The notes below the pieces were generated by a model. It did not search any database. It had not been told where the DNA came from and saw nothing but the letters and a program-made list of their open reading frames with translations. From the NCBI RefSeq assembly GCF_037949285.1, contig NZ_CP149926.1:2087501-2151500 (forward strand): a stretch of DNA of 64,000 bases, given 5' to 3'. This DNA is from Thioclava sp. GXIMD4216. GTDB taxonomy: Bacteria; Pseudomonadota; Alphaproteobacteria; Rhodobacterales; Rhodobacteraceae. This document shows, piece after piece, positions 19,534-29,382 of this stretch; position 1 is the stretch's first letter; the number at the start of each line of letters is the position of its first letter. A program made the translations under genes and the position numbers.

Positions 19534-20023
19534 AAGCAAAATCCACGAGCCCGGCACCAAATCCGGCGAACCCGAAGCAAGCAAGGCCGATGCAGGCCTG
19601 CCGCCGCGCAAAAGCGATTTCGCGCCGCCTCCCGGTGGTGCGCCCCGCGCCAAGCCCGGTGCTTCGGTGCTGTCTTCCGACCTGACCATCACCGGCAACA
19701 TCCGCACCACGGGTGATGTGCAGGTTGAGGGCGTTGTTGAAGGCGACATCCGCGCGCATCTGCTGACCGTTGGCGAAACCGCCACCATCCGCGGCGAAAT
19801 CGTTGCAGATGATATCGTGGTCAATGGCCGTGTGATCGGTCGCGTGCGTGGCCTGAAAGTGCGCCTGACCTCGACCGCAAAGGTCGAAGGCGACATCATC
19901 CACAAAACCATCGCGATTGAATCCGGTGCCCATTTCGAAGGGTCCGTGCAGCGTCAGGAAGACCCGCTGCAATCGGGCGATGTCACGCCGAAACTGGCTC
20001 CGCCGGTTAGCAGCGAAGACTGA
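19523..20023 (+). CDS. Bactofilin (DUF583 polymer-forming protein)
   Basis: A 166-residue cytoskeletal protein. The central part (about residues 50-140) is the repetitive beta-helix of the bactofilin family (GNIRTTGDVQVEGVVEGDI, then repeated xGxIxG turns), flanked by charged, proline-rich, probably disordered ends. Bactofilins self-assemble into non-polar filaments at the membrane. Its ATG lies inside the 3' end of the M23 peptidase gene, so the two are translationally coupled and probably act together in cell-shape control. Confidence 0.93.
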   Translation: MFSKSKIHEPGTKSGEPEASKADAGLPPRKSDFAPPPGGAPRAKPGASVLSSDLTITGNIRTTGDVQVEGVVEGDIRAHLLTVGETATIRGEIVADDIVVNGRVIGRVRGLKVRLTSTAKVEGDIIHKTIAIESGAHFEGSVQRQEDPLQSGDVTPKLAPPVSSED

Positions 20024-20045
20024 TCACCGCAGTCCTGCATTCTGC

Positions 20046-20077
20046 AAGGGGCAGCCATCGCGCTGCCCCTTTTGCGT
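20046..20077 (+). terminator. Rho-independent terminator after bactofilin
   Basis: The stem AAGGGGCAGC / GCTGCCCCTT with a six-base loop is followed by TTTTGCG. It lies 22 bases after the bactofilin stop, where the operon meets the convergent SDR gene. Confidence 0.85.
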
Positions 20078-20824
20078 TTACAGAAGACGTTTTGTCAGCC
20101 GCAGCGACAACGCATAGGGCAAAAGCTGCAAAAGCTTCAACCCGAGCGTGAGGCGCTTAGGGAAATGGATCTCGAAGCGATGGCCTGCAAGACCATCCGC
20201 GACCGCCTTTGCCGCGGCCTCGGGTTCCATGATGAAGGGCATGTCGAACTGGTTTTTCTGCGTCAGGCGGGTGTTGACGAAACCGGGCGAGATCAGCCGC
20301 ACATCGATATCGGGCGCATATTCCACCCGCAGGCTCTCGACCAGATTGATCACAGCCGCTTTCGAGGCCGAATAGAACTGCCCCTTGGGCAACCCGAAAT
20401 AGCCTGCAACCGAACCGAAAATCGCCAGCTGACCGCCTTTGCGTAACAGCGCGGGGGCGGCCTGCGCAAAGGCCAGCGTCCCCAGAAGATTGACGCGCAT
20501 CAGCTGCTCGGCCTTGTCCCAATCGATCTCGCGCACCAGCCCCGGATCGTAAAGCGCGGCGGTGGTGATCATCCCGTCCAGAGGCCCCTGCCCGACCAGT
20601 GGTAAGATCGCCTGACATGCCGCATCGACGCCGGCCTTATCCGCCAGATCCACGGGCAGAACCGCATGGTGCGGCCCGAGCCGTTGCTGCAGCGCCTGCA
20701 GGGGCGCTTCGGAGCGCGCCGACAGCACAAGCCGCGCGCCGCGCTGTGCCAGTTCAAACGCCAGCGCCTCGCCAATCCCGGAGCTTGCACCCACCAGCCA
20801 GATGGTTTTTCCGTTGAAGTCCAT
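20078..20824 (-). CDS. Short-chain dehydrogenase/reductase
   Basis: A classical SDR of 248 residues with the NAD(P) motif GASSGIG near residue 12, an Arg in SARSE that suggests NADP preference, catalytic Ser in FGSVAGYF and the YSASK motif. The usual NNAG motif is replaced by TTAALY. The C-terminal RLISPGFVNTRLT is typical. The substrate is not predictable. The ATG at 20824 is preceded by a GGAAAGGAGC-like site. Confidence 0.88.
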   Translation of the reverse strand: MDFNGKTIWLVGASSGIGEALAFELAQRGARLVLSARSEAPLQALQQRLGPHHAVLPVDLADKAGVDAACQAILPLVGQGPLDGMITTAALYDPGLVREIDWDKAEQLMRVNLLGTLAFAQAAPALLRKGGQLAIFGSVAGYFGLPKGQFYSASKAAVINLVESLRVEYAPDIDVRLISPGFVNTRLTQKNQFDMPFIMEPEAAAKAVADGLAGHRFEIHFPKRLTLGLKLLQLLPYALSLRLTKRLL

Positions 20825-20891
20825 GATACTGCTCCTTTCCTGCCCTACGCGCTGAGGGGAAAGGAGTTCCGCCCAAAAGACAATCTGTCAC

Positions 20892-21455
20892 TCAGGCCGC
20901 GACCAGATGCTCCAGCTCGGCCAGCGCGTCATGTTCCAGTTCGGCAATCGGACGCGCACCGGACAGCTCCAGCACCGGCACCGGCTGGCTTTCCAGCCAG
21001 TCGCGGTGGCGGTTCAGTGAACGTCCGCAGAAATAGGGGTCGTCGTAGCTGGCCGCCCAGTTCAGGAAGGTGCGGTAGATCTGCTCCATATCGCCGCCCG
21101 GTGCCACCCGCGTGCCATAGCGCAGAACCTCGCGCTTGCGCAGACGGGTCAGTCGCAAAGGCGTAGGCGCGCGCAGGAAAATGACCAGATCGGCCTGCCG
21201 TAAAATAGCGTCGCCCCAGCCATCGGCGGCTCCGGCCAGAACCCATCCGCCTTCGGGGCCGCCTTTGCCTTGCGCCTTTTCGATCAGCGCGCAGCGCTCG
21301 CCAATCTCGCGTTTACAGGTAAAGGGTACCTCGGTTTCGGCCCAATAGCAGTCATCCGTATCGATATAGGGAACCTGAAGCGTCTGCGCGATCTTCTGAC
21401 CAAGCGATGTCGAACCCGCACCCGCAGCACCGGTGATGTAAATTCTAGGTTTCAT
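20892..21455 (-). CDS. P-loop NTPase-fold protein lacking the Walker A lysine
   Basis: A 187-residue protein similar in layout to small AAA or adenylate-kinase-like ATPases. The N-terminal MKPRIYITGAAGAGSTSLG aligns with a P-loop, but the invariant lysine (GxxGxGKS) is replaced by serine, giving GAAGAGSTS. IDTDDCYW and VIFLRAPTPLRLTRL correspond to later strands and helices, and the LID-like RLRKREVLRYG is basic. Family relatives with Thr/Ser in the lysine position exist, so this may be a functional variant. Function unknown. The next gene upstream on this strand is prfB, separated by a probable terminator. Confidence 0.7.
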   Translation of the reverse strand: MKPRIYITGAAGAGSTSLGQKIAQTLQVPYIDTDDCYWAETEVPFTCKREIGERCALIEKAQGKGGPEGGWVLAGAADGWGDAILRQADLVIFLRAPTPLRLTRLRKREVLRYGTRVAPGGDMEQIYRTFLNWAASYDDPYFCGRSLNRHRDWLESQPVPVLELSGARPIAELEHDALAELEHLVAA

Positions 21456-21613
21456 GAAGGCCTCCTAATTTCCCGTTAAAGGGCCCTGTAGGCAGTCATC
21501 TCTTGTTCATAATCTTCCCGATCATCGTTCAAAAATCAATTACCAGTTTGTTCACGATGCTGTCCTGCAGCATAAATTTACGCAATTCGATCAGTTTTCT
21601 TGAGATCCGGTTC

Positions 21614-21648
21614 ACCAAAATGAGAAAGGGAGAGCCTTCGCCCTCCCT
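21614..21648 (-). terminator. Probable terminator after prfB
   Basis: Read on the minus strand, AGGGAG, a ten-base loop and CTCCCT are followed by TTCTCATTTT. It lies about 50 bases downstream of the prfB stop. Confidence 0.5.
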
Positions 21649-21697
21649 GTTCCGCGTGATTAGGCACCTAAGATTCGGTGCTTGAACAAAGCCGGTC

Positions 21698-22825
21698 TTA
21701 ATCCGCCGCCTGCGCATCGGCGCGGGATTTGCCCTCGACGCCCATTGCCAGCGTCGCGGCCATGAACCCGTCAAGATCGCCATCCAGAACGCCCTGACTG
21801 TCCGAAGTCTCGTGTCCGGTGCGCAGATCCTTCACCATCTGGTAGGGCTGCAGCACGTAGGACCGGATCTGGTTGCCCCAGCCCGCCTCGCCCTTATTCT
21901 CATGCGCCTCGTTGATCGCGGCGTTACGCTTGTCGAGCTCCAACTGGTAGAGACGCGATTTCAGCGCATTCATCGCGATTTCACGGTTCTGGTGCTGCGA
22001 CTTCATCGAGGAGGTCACAACGATATTGGTCGGCAAGTGAGTGATCCGCACCGCAGAGTCGGTGGTGTTCACGTGCTGGCCACCCGCGCCCGAAGACCGG
22101 TAGGTATCGATGCGGATATCCGACGGGTTGATCTCGATTTCGATATTGTCATCGACCACCGGATAGACCCAGACCGAGCTGAAAGAGGTATGCCGACGCG
22201 CCGCCGAGTCATAGGGCGAAATCCGCACCAGACGGTGCACACCGGATTCCGATTTCAGCCAGCCATAGGCATTGGGGCCGGAAATCTTGTAGGTTGCGGA
22301 TTTGATGCCCGCCTCTTCGCCTGCGGTCTCGGATTCAAGTTCGACCTCATAGCCCTTCTTCTCGGCCCAACGGACATACATCCGCGCAAGGATCGACGCC
22401 CAGTCGCAGCTTTCCGTCCCCCCCGCGCCCGAATGGACTTCGAGATAGGTATCATTGCCATCGGCCTCGCCATTCAGAAGCGCTTCCAGCTCCTTGGCGG
22501 CAGCCTCTTCCTTGAGGGCCTTCAACGCGGCCTCGGCCTCCGAGATGACATCGGAATCGCCTTCCATCTCGCCCAGCTCGATCAGCTCGATATTGTCCTC
22601 AAGCTCCTGCTTGATGCGCTGATAGGTCTCGTATTTGTCCAACAACGCCTGACGGTCGCGCATCAGCTTCTGCGCGCGGGCCTGATCGTCCCACAGCGTC
22701 GGGTCCTCGATCATGGCGTTGAATTCCTCGATCCGGTGCGGAGCCGTTTCAAGGTCCATCCGCTGCCCCAGAAGGTCGAGCGATTTCTTGATCTGTTCAA
22801 CGATGTTCTGCGTCTCGGCGCGCAT
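21698..22825 (-). CDS. prfB: Peptide chain release factor 2
   Basis: RF2 recognises UGA and UAA and triggers peptidyl-tRNA hydrolysis. The 375-residue protein has the hydrolytic GGQ loop ([12 protein letters not shown]) and the stop-recognition region [13 protein letters not shown], where the usual SPF tripeptide appears as SPY. The frame is continuous, with no programmed frameshift of the E. coli type. The start at 22825 ([11 protein letters not shown]) is chosen with AGGACA upstream; the open frame extends 12 codons further. It lies downstream of the PBP1A gene with a strong hairpin between. Confidence 0.96.
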   Translation of the reverse strand: MRAETQNIVEQIKKSLDLLGQRMDLETAPHRIEEFNAMIEDPTLWDDQARAQKLMRDRQALLDKYETYQRIKQELEDNIELIELGEMEGDSDVISEAEAALKALKEEAAAKELEALLNGEADGNDTYLEVHSGAGGTESCDWASILARMYVRWAEKKGYEVELESETAGEEAGIKSATYKISGPNAYGWLKSESGVHRLVRISPYDSAARRHTSFSSVWVYPVVDDNIEIEINPSDIRIDTYRSSGAGGQHVNTTDSAVRITHLPTNIVVTSSMKSQHQNREIAMNALKSRLYQLELDKRNAAINEAHENKGEAGWGNQIRSYVLQPYQMVKDLRTGHETSDSQGVLDGDLDGFMAATLAMGVEGKSRADAQAAD

Positions 22826-22863
22826 GTCGAAACCTGTCCTTTTCCTGTTCTGGCCGGTCATAC

Positions 22864-22900
22864 AGATTTAAGGCCCCCTCGACAAGTTGTCGAAGGGGCC
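22864..22900 (-). terminator. Rho-independent terminator after the PBP1A gene
   Basis: On the minus strand GGCCCCTTCGACA / (G)TCGAGGGGGCC forms a long, nearly perfect stem around ACTT, followed by TTAAAT. It separates mrcA from prfB. Confidence 0.8.
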
Positions 22901-22921
22901 GAAAATCCGTGGCCTGCGATG

Positions 22922-25483
22922 TTAGTATAGCCCGCCGGCACTGATTGTGCCGAAATTCGCGCGCTGTTTGGGGAGGATCGCGGTCTTGCCGGAGGAGGTG
23001 GTGACAGATGTCCCGCCCTCATCGCTTTCCCCGGGCGCAAAGAGCGGCAGGTTGGAGCCCATGCCGAAGCCGCCATCAACCACCAGCCCCATACCGGCAA
23101 TGCTCTGGCCTTCGCGCAGATATTCGGCCTGCACATAATCGCCCGACGCCCCCGGCGGCAGCATCTCGCCGGTGAAGCGGTTGAAGTTCTGCCAATGCCC
23201 GCCCGGCGGCACGGTGAATTCGGAGCCGCCATATTTCTTGACCGCTTCCTTCATGAATTCGTTGAACACCGGCACACAGAGCGTCCCGCCGAAAGCATGC
23301 GCCCCCAGCCCTTTGGGATTGTCATAGCCGATATAGCACGACGCGACGATATTCGAAGTAAAGCCCGTGAACCACACGTCTTTTGCATCATTGGTCGTGC
23401 CGGTTTTTCCCGCGACGGGCACGCTGATATTCACCCCGCGGCCCGAACCACGCTGGACCACGCCCTTCATGAGCGAGATCATCTGATAGGCGGTGATCGG
23501 ATCGACCACCTGCTCGGAATTCGACTCGATCCGCGGCCCCTCGCCCGCAGGCAGGGTCTGGGCGCTGCAATCGTCACAGACGCGCTGGTCGTGGCGGTAG
23601 ATCGTGCGGCCATAGCGGTCCTGCACACGGTCCACCAGCGTCGGCTCCACCCGCTTGCCGCCATTCGCGAACATCGCATAGGCCGAGACCAGATTGAACA
23701 TCGTGGTTTCCTGCGCCCCGAGCGCGTTGGCAAGGAACTTCTTCATCGGGTTATAGACGCCCATGCGCTCGGCATAATTGGCAATGGTATCCATGCCGAT
23801 TTCCTGCGCGATCCGCACGGTCATGAGGTTACGCGACTGTTCCAGACCGGTCCGCATCGGGGTCGGGCCGTAATATTTGTTCGAGGCGTTCTTCGGACGC
23901 CACAGGCCTTGCGGGGTATTTACCTCGATCGGGGCGTCCACCACCACCGTCTCGGGCGAAAAGCCCGAATCCAGCGCCGCCGCATAGACGAAGGGTTTGA
24001 AGTTCGAGCCCGGCTGGCGCATCGCCTGCGTGGCGCGGTTGAATACGGTCGACTGATAGGAGAAGCCGCCCTGCATCGCGATCACACGGCCCGTATGCAC
24101 GTCCATCGCCATGAAGGCCCCTTCCACCTGCGGCACCTGCCGCAGCGTCCAGCGGATGAAACTGCCATCGCTGTCCGAGGTCATGGCGCGCACCATCACC
24201 ACATCGCCCACACTCACCAGATCCGACGCCACACGCGCCTTCGGACCCAGCTTGCCGTTCTCGTTCAGCTTGCGGGCCCATTGCACATCCTTGGCGGGGA
24301 TCCAGTTGCCATTGCCTTCTTCCTTGATCCCCTCGATGCCGATGCGGGCATCTTCCTTGCCGACAGACAGCACGACGGCAGGCATCCAGCCCTCGACATC
24401 GCGCGGCACCTTATCGCTGCGCACATCGGCCAGCGCCGCGCGCCAATCGGCCTCGTTTTTCAGCTTGTCCGCCGGAATGGTCACCCCCGTGCCCCGCCAG
24501 ACACCCCGGCTGCGGTCATAATCTTCCAACGCATGCTGAAGGGCGCGTCCTGCCTGTGCCTGCATCTCGGGATCGACGGTTGCGCGCACGGTCAACCCCC
24601 CCGAGAAGAACTCGTCCTGACCGAAGCTGCGCGAAAGCTGGCGGCGGATCTCGTCGGTGAAATAGTCGCGCGGCGGCATCTGGTCGCGGAACGGCGCGTA
24701 ATCCCCGTTCTGCACCGATTTCACCGGCAATTCACGCTCTTCGCGATAGGTTGCCTCGGAGATATAGCCGTTCTGCCACATCTCATGCAGCACATAGTTG
24801 CGGCGGTCCTTCAACCGCTGCATATCGCGCACCGGATGGTAATTCGACGGGGCTTTCGGCATCGAGGCCAGTGTCGCGGCCTCATAGGGCTTCAGTTCCG
24901 ACAGCGGCTTGTTGAAATAGGTCAGCGACGCCGCCGCCACACCATAGGAATTCTGGCCGAGGAAGATCTCGTTGAGATAGAGCTCCAGAATGCGTTTCTT
25001 GGGCAGCGCATGTTCGACCCGCGAGGCCAGAATAAGCTCCTTGATCTTCCGCTCGACCGACCGGTCCGAAGACAGCAGGAAGTTTTTCATCACCTGCTGG
25101 GTGATGGTCGAGGCCCCGCGCACGTCATGGCCGCCGGTGCGCACCGCCTCGAACACGGCTTGCGCGATCCCGACCGGATCATAACCCGCATGGTGCCAGA
25201 AATTCTTGTCCTCTGCGGACACAAAGGCATCCTGCACGATGGGCGGAATTTCGTCGATCGGCACGAACAGACGGCGCTCGGTGGCGAATTCGTCGATCAG
25301 GCGCCCGTCGCCATTATAGATGCGCGAAATCGTCTTGGGCTGGTATTGCGAAAGCTGATCATGGCTCGGCAGGTCACGGGAATACATCCAGAAGATCGCC
25401 CCGACCGTCAGCGCGGCGAAGAACACCGCCGTAACAATCCACGAAAAGATGCTGCCGAAGAAGGACAGGATAAATCGGATCAA
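22922..25483 (-). CDS. mrcA: Penicillin-binding protein 1A
   Basis: Bifunctional peptidoglycan synthase. The 853-residue protein has an N-terminal transmembrane anchor (about residues 8-30). The glycosyltransferase-51 domain carries the catalytic Glu in VSAEDKNFW and the RGASTITQQVMKNF motif. The transpeptidase domain has the active serine in RQPGSNFKPF, an SRN motif (LEQSRNLM) and KTGTT (AGKTGTTNDAKD). The start is TTG at 25483 with a TAAGGAGC site. The amidase gene lies 173 bases upstream in the same direction, suggesting a wall synthesis and remodelling unit. Confidence 0.96.
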   Translation of the reverse strand: MIRFILSFFGSIFSWIVTAVFFAALTVGAIFWMYSRDLPSHDQLSQYQPKTISRIYNGDGRLIDEFATERRLFVPIDEIPPIVQDAFVSAEDKNFWHHAGYDPVGIAQAVFEAVRTGGHDVRGASTITQQVMKNFLLSSDRSVERKIKELILASRVEHALPKKRILELYLNEIFLGQNSYGVAAASLTYFNKPLSELKPYEAATLASMPKAPSNYHPVRDMQRLKDRRNYVLHEMWQNGYISEATYREERELPVKSVQNGDYAPFRDQMPPRDYFTDEIRRQLSRSFGQDEFFSGGLTVRATVDPEMQAQAGRALQHALEDYDRSRGVWRGTGVTIPADKLKNEADWRAALADVRSDKVPRDVEGWMPAVVLSVGKEDARIGIEGIKEEGNGNWIPAKDVQWARKLNENGKLGPKARVASDLVSVGDVVMVRAMTSDSDGSFIRWTLRQVPQVEGAFMAMDVHTGRVIAMQGGFSYQSTVFNRATQAMRQPGSNFKPFVYAAALDSGFSPETVVVDAPIEVNTPQGLWRPKNASNKYYGPTPMRTGLEQSRNLMTVRIAQEIGMDTIANYAERMGVYNPMKKFLANALGAQETTMFNLVSAYAMFANGGKRVEPTLVDRVQDRYGRTIYRHDQRVCDDCSAQTLPAGEGPRIESNSEQVVDPITAYQMISLMKGVVQRGSGRGVNISVPVAGKTGTTNDAKDVWFTGFTSNIVASCYIGYDNPKGLGAHAFGGTLCVPVFNEFMKEAVKKYGGSEFTVPPGGHWQNFNRFTGEMLPPGASGDYVQAEYLREGQSIAGMGLVVDGGFGMGSNLPLFAPGESDEGGTSVTTSSGKTAILPKQRANFGTISAGGLY

Positions 25484-25656
25484 GGTTCGCTCCTTACCGG
25501 GGGATGCCCGTTTATCGCGGAAAACCGCAATTCTGCCCGCCTATAGCCGCCACGGCCTGCGGGGTCAAAACAAGTTATACGCCTTCGCGGCAAGATCGCG
25601 CTCACATCTCGGCTATGTGAGCGGCGTTTCTACAGCATTCAGCGTCATTTATAGGG

Positions 25657-26919
25657 CTACTGGCGCAAAAGTCTTGCCTCTGCCGCATCCGATTGCGCCC
25701 AGGATTGCACAGCTTGCGTGATCGCGGCGGCCGCGGTTTTGCGCCAGCTGTCATCCAGCAGATGCTTGCGATCCCGTTCCGAGTCCAGAAAGCCCAGCTC
25801 GATCAGCACCGAAGGGAAATCGGCGGATTTCAGCACCGAGAAATCGGCCCCCTGCACGGGATGTTTGTAAAGCGTCACCCCCGCCGATTTCAGTGCTCCC
25901 ACCAGAACCTGCGTAAAACGCACGGTGCGCGGGCGCGTCTCGGTGCGCGCCAGATCCATCAGCACCCGTGCGACATCATCGCCATGCCCGTCCAGATCGA
26001 CACCGGCCAGAATATCGGCGCGATCATGGCGCTCGGCCAGTTTTTGCGACGCGTCGTCGGTGGCTTTCTCGTCAAGCATATAGATCGCCGTTCCGGTGGC
26101 TTTCCCGCTGGCCAGCGCGTCGGCATGCAGCGAGATGAACAGATCGGCCTCGGATTTGCGCGCAATCGTCAGACGGGTCTCAAGCGGCACAAACACATTC
26201 TCGTTGCGCGTCATCACCACATCGATCCCCGCGCGGGTCAGGGCCTCTTTCAGCTCGCGCGCGAAGGTCAGCACCAGCACCGCCTCCGAAGTGCCCTCCG
26301 CCTCCGCACCGGGATCAATGCCCCCATGACCGGGGTCAAGCACCACCCGCAGCGGGCGCGAGCCATCTTGGCGCAGGATCGGAGCCGGAACCGGCGCCGG
26401 CTGCGGCAAATCCCACAAGGCCGAATTCGGGTCGCCCTGCGTTGTTTCGAATTTGTCTTTGCTGACCGGAGTCAGCGAAATATCCAGTTCCGGCGCCTCG
26501 CCGGTCCGCAGCTGCGCGGCCGCGATTTTCATCGGGCCGGACAGCTCGGCCACCAGACGCGACCAGCCGGGGCGGAACGGCCCCCAGCGCAGCACCTGCA
26601 CCGCGCCGCTTTTGCCCCCCTTGCCCAGCATCACCGCCGGATCCTGTGCGGAAAAATCGACCTCGCGGAAATCCACCACCAGACGCGGCGGATTATCCAG
26701 CAAGAACGCCCGCCACGCGACAGGCTGCGACAGCCCCAAGCGCAGATCCGTCTGCGTTGCATCGCCGGTGATGCCACTGCGCGCCGGATCAAGCTGCGCC
26801 AGCGCCGAAAGCCGGCTGTCTTGCGCCTGCGCCAGACCGCACCCCGCCAGAAACGCCCAAAGCGCCATGACCCAGAAAAGCGCCAAGCGCCCATGACACG
26901 GCTGCGCCGATCTCCGCAT
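25657..26919 (-). CDS. N-acetylmuramoyl-L-alanine amidase with AMIN domain (AmiC-like)
   Basis: Periplasmic zinc amidase that cleaves the stem peptide from muramic acid during cell separation. Of 420 residues, about 1-33 are a signal peptide (ends LAQAQ), about 40-150 an AMIN domain for septal peptidoglycan targeting, and about 190-410 an Amidase_3 domain. Zinc ligands are visible in LDPGHGGIDPG, the following glutamate in GTSEAV, and SLHADA; the catalytic Glu is in LIELGFLDS. Its position upstream of the PBP1A gene on the same strand supports a shared role in the wall. Such amidases usually need an EnvC/LytM activator. Confidence 0.93.
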   Translation of the reverse strand: MRRSAQPCHGRLALFWVMALWAFLAGCGLAQAQDSRLSALAQLDPARSGITGDATQTDLRLGLSQPVAWRAFLLDNPPRLVVDFREVDFSAQDPAVMLGKGGKSGAVQVLRWGPFRPGWSRLVAELSGPMKIAAAQLRTGEAPELDISLTPVSKDKFETTQGDPNSALWDLPQPAPVPAPILRQDGSRPLRVVLDPGHGGIDPGAEAEGTSEAVLVLTFARELKEALTRAGIDVVMTRNENVFVPLETRLTIARKSEADLFISLHADALASGKATGTAIYMLDEKATDDASQKLAERHDRADILAGVDLDGHGDDVARVLMDLARTETRPRTVRFTQVLVGALKSAGVTLYKHPVQGADFSVLKSADFPSVLIELGFLDSERDRKHLLDDSWRKTAAAAITQAVQSWAQSDAAEARLLRQ

Positions 26920-26987
26920 TCTGCCCGATTCCGTTCTTGTATCCTGTTCGGGGCGAGCTTAGCGCAGCGCCCTCCGAAAGTCAGTGC

Positions 26988-28133
26988 TCACTTGCCACGC
27001 TGCGCCATGAAGCTCTGCAACCGTGCAAGCCCCTCGCGGATGCGGTCGGTCGACTGCGCATAGGAAAACCGCAGCGTCGTGGCCCCGCGCGCAGGGTCGA
27101 AATCCAGCCCGGGGGTCACGGCAACCCCTGCCTCGCGCAGGATCTCTTCGGCAAAGGCCAGCGAGTTATCGGTCAGATGCGCGACATCGGCATAGATATA
27201 GAAGGCCCCATCGGGCGGCGCGATGCGGTCAAAGCCGATCTGCGGCAGAACCTCCAGCATCAGGCGGCGGTTCTCGGCATAGGCGGCGCGATTGGCCTCC
27301 AGCTCGTCGATGCAGTCCAGCGCGGCAAGGGCGGCAATCTGGCTGGCATGCGGCGGGCAGATGAACATGTTCTGCGCCAGACGCTCGACTGTGCGCACAT
27401 GGTCTTCGGGCACCACAAGCCAGCCGACCCGCCAGCCCGTCATCGAGAAATATTTCGAGAAGGAATTGACCACATAGGCCTGATCCGAGACCTCAAGCGC
27501 CGTCACCGCGCGGTCCTCGTAATGGAGGCCATGATAGATCTCGTCCGAGATGAAAGCCAGATCGCGCGCCTCGGCCAGATCCATCAACGCCTTCAGTTCA
27601 GCCTTGCCCAGCATGGTGCCCGACGGATTGCCCGGCGAGGCCACGATCAGCCCCTGCACATCTTCGGGGATATCCGAAGGCACCGGCTGATAGCGGTTTT
27701 CGGCACTGGTCGGCATGCCCACCGGTTCCACCGACATCGCGCGCAGGATCTGGCGGTAGCTGGGATAGCCCGGCTCGCCCAGAGCAACCTTGTCGCCCGC
27801 GTCGAACAGCGCCGAGAATGCCAGTACGAACGCGCCCGAGGAGCCCGAGGTGACCACCACCCGCGCCGGATCGAGATCGACCCCGTACCAACGTTTATAC
27901 AGCCCCGCGATCCCTTGACGAAGCTCCGGAATTCCCAGCGCCACGGTATAGCCCATCGCCTGATCGTCCAGCGCCTGCGCCAGCGCCTGGCGGGCACCGG
28001 AGGGCGCGGGGGTCGAGGGCTGGCCCACTTCCATGTGAACGATATCGCGCCCCTCCCCTTCGGCTGCGCGCGCAGCCTCCATCACATCCATCACGATGAA
28101 AGGATCGACTTGTCCGCGGGTTGAGAAACGCAT
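26988..28133 (-). CDS. Class I/II pyridoxal-phosphate aminotransferase
   Basis: A fold-type I aminotransferase of 381 residues. The PLP-binding lysine is in NSFSKYFSMTGWRVGW. Other family features are SPGNPSGT, ISDEIYHGL (Asp and Tyr contacting the cofactor) and the C-terminal arginine region TTLRFSYA. The specific amino donor cannot be fixed; relatives act on aspartate, aromatic or branched amino acids. The start at 28133 (MRFSTRGQVDPF) is supported by family length; the frame runs 18 codons further upstream. Confidence 0.9.
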   Translation of the reverse strand: MRFSTRGQVDPFIVMDVMEAARAAEGEGRDIVHMEVGQPSTPAPSGARQALAQALDDQAMGYTVALGIPELRQGIAGLYKRWYGVDLDPARVVVTSGSSGAFVLAFSALFDAGDKVALGEPGYPSYRQILRAMSVEPVGMPTSAENRYQPVPSDIPEDVQGLIVASPGNPSGTMLGKAELKALMDLAEARDLAFISDEIYHGLHYEDRAVTALEVSDQAYVVNSFSKYFSMTGWRVGWLVVPEDHVRTVERLAQNMFICPPHASQIAALAALDCIDELEANRAAYAENRRLMLEVLPQIGFDRIAPPDGAFYIYADVAHLTDNSLAFAEEILREAGVAVTPGLDFDPARGATTLRFSYAQSTDRIREGLARLQSFMAQRGK

Positions 28134-28302
28134 GGTGGGGCTCCATTTTAGGCTTCGACCCCGCCGCGATAGGCCAGCCGCTGCCATAGGTCAATGCAAA
28201 GGCTGTGCCCCCCCTTGCCCCGCCGCCGCGCTTGCGCCAGTGTGGGCGCCAACCTCCCGCGCCGGTCTGTGGCGCTGGACCAAGGATCGACAGAGGACCC
28301 AG

Positions 28303-29049
28303 ATGACCCGCAAACTCCTTCCCGCCTTCGCCCTTTCTGCGCTTTTGGCCCAGCCCGCAGGCGCGCTTGATCTGGGGTCGATGACCGATAGCGAACGCGC
28401 CGATTTCGGACGGGCCGTGCGCAATTACCTGATGGACAATCCCGAAGTCCTGATGGAGGCGATCAACGAGCTTGAAAAGAAGCAGAACGCCCAGATCGCG
28501 CAGAATGACCAGCAACTGATTGCGACCAATGAAGACGAGCTGACCAATGATCCCGAGTCATGGGTGGGCGGCAATCCCGATGGGGATGTGACGATTGTCG
28601 AGTTCATGGATTACCGCTGCGGCTATTGCAAGAAGGCCTATCCCGAAATCAACGCGCTTCTGAAATCGGATGGCCATATCCGTTTCATCGTCAAGGAATT
28701 CCCTATTCTGGGCGACGCCTCGGTAAAGGCTGCGCGTTTTGCCATTGCCACCAAGCAGGTCGCGGGCGATGAGGCGTATGAGAAGGTCCATAACGCCTTG
28801 ATGACCCTGCGTGGCGATATTTCCGATGACAGCCTTTCGGCGCTGGCCAAGAAGCTCGATCTGGACGGCGATGCGATCCAGAAAGCCGCCGCCTCGCCCG
28901 AGGTTGAAAAGGTGATCGAGGCGAATTACGCGCTTGGCCAGCGGATGGGCCTGTCCGGCACCCCGTCTTTTGTGATCGGCGACGAGATGCTGCGCGGTTA
29001 TGCGCCGGAAGAGGCCATGAAAAAGATCGTCGCCGATCAGCGCGGCTGA
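28303..29049 (+). CDS. DsbA-family thiol-disulfide protein
   Basis: A periplasmic thioredoxin-fold oxidoreductase of 248 residues. There is a signal peptide (cleavage near PAGALD) and a helical N-terminal extension of about 75 residues (RNYLMDNPEVLMEAINELEK). The DsbA-like domain has the active-site CGYC in FMDYRCGYCKKAY and the cis-proline segment SGTPSFVIGD. This layout matches the Com1/BdbD-like group rather than classical DsbA. The ATG at 28303 follows AGAGGA. It probably introduces or isomerises disulfides in exported proteins. Confidence 0.92.
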   Translation: MTRKLLPAFALSALLAQPAGALDLGSMTDSERADFGRAVRNYLMDNPEVLMEAINELEKKQNAQIAQNDQQLIATNEDELTNDPESWVGGNPDGDVTIVEFMDYRCGYCKKAYPEINALLKSDGHIRFIVKEFPILGDASVKAARFAIATKQVAGDEAYEKVHNALMTLRGDISDDSLSALAKKLDLDGDAIQKAAASPEVEKVIEANYALGQRMGLSGTPSFVIGDEMLRGYAPEEAMKKIVADQRG

Positions 29050-29382
29050 ACAGGCGCGGCTGTAACTGGCACCGATTTCTGGCACTGATGTCTGGCGCGG
29101 CGATAAGACGCAGCGCCGGTCCTGATGGCAAGTTTCGGGAGAGATTGCCCCAAGCCTTCCACCGCACGCGACACTGGGGGATCGGAAGCCCCCGAACAGG
29201 CAGCTCTCTGGCCTCTGGCAGGCGGCAAGCCGGAGCGGTCCTCTACGGGGCGGCTTTTGCGGGTTCTGCCATTCGGGCCAGCCCATCTGGATAGCGGCCC
29301 CGTCCGACAGGATCGTGCTCTGGACCACGCAGCAGAAAGCTGGCCCGAGGGCCAGCTTCCGGATCTTCCTCAACAGAAGAGA
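29050..29382. other. Intergenic region without a recognisable gene
   Basis: 333 bases between the convergent DsbA-like and DUF1236 genes. Short open frames on both strands have no ribosome binding site or recognisable protein. The only convincing element is the terminator hairpin near its right end. Confidence 0.6.
29329..29358 (-). terminator. Rho-independent terminator of the SH3/DUF1236 gene
   Basis: On the minus strand AAGCTGGCC, a short CTCG loop region and GGCCAGCTT are followed by TCTGCTGCG. It lies just beyond the stop of the DUF1236 gene. Confidence 0.6.

Noticed and set aside
21698..22861. Programmed frameshift in prfB
   Set aside because: The RF2 frame is continuous from its start through the GGQ motif, with no internal stop early in the gene.
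23195..25546. 783-codon open frame on the plus strand opposite the PBP1A gene
   Set aside because: Same antisense effect; PBP1A motifs are unmistakable on the minus strand and the mirror protein has no recognisable family.
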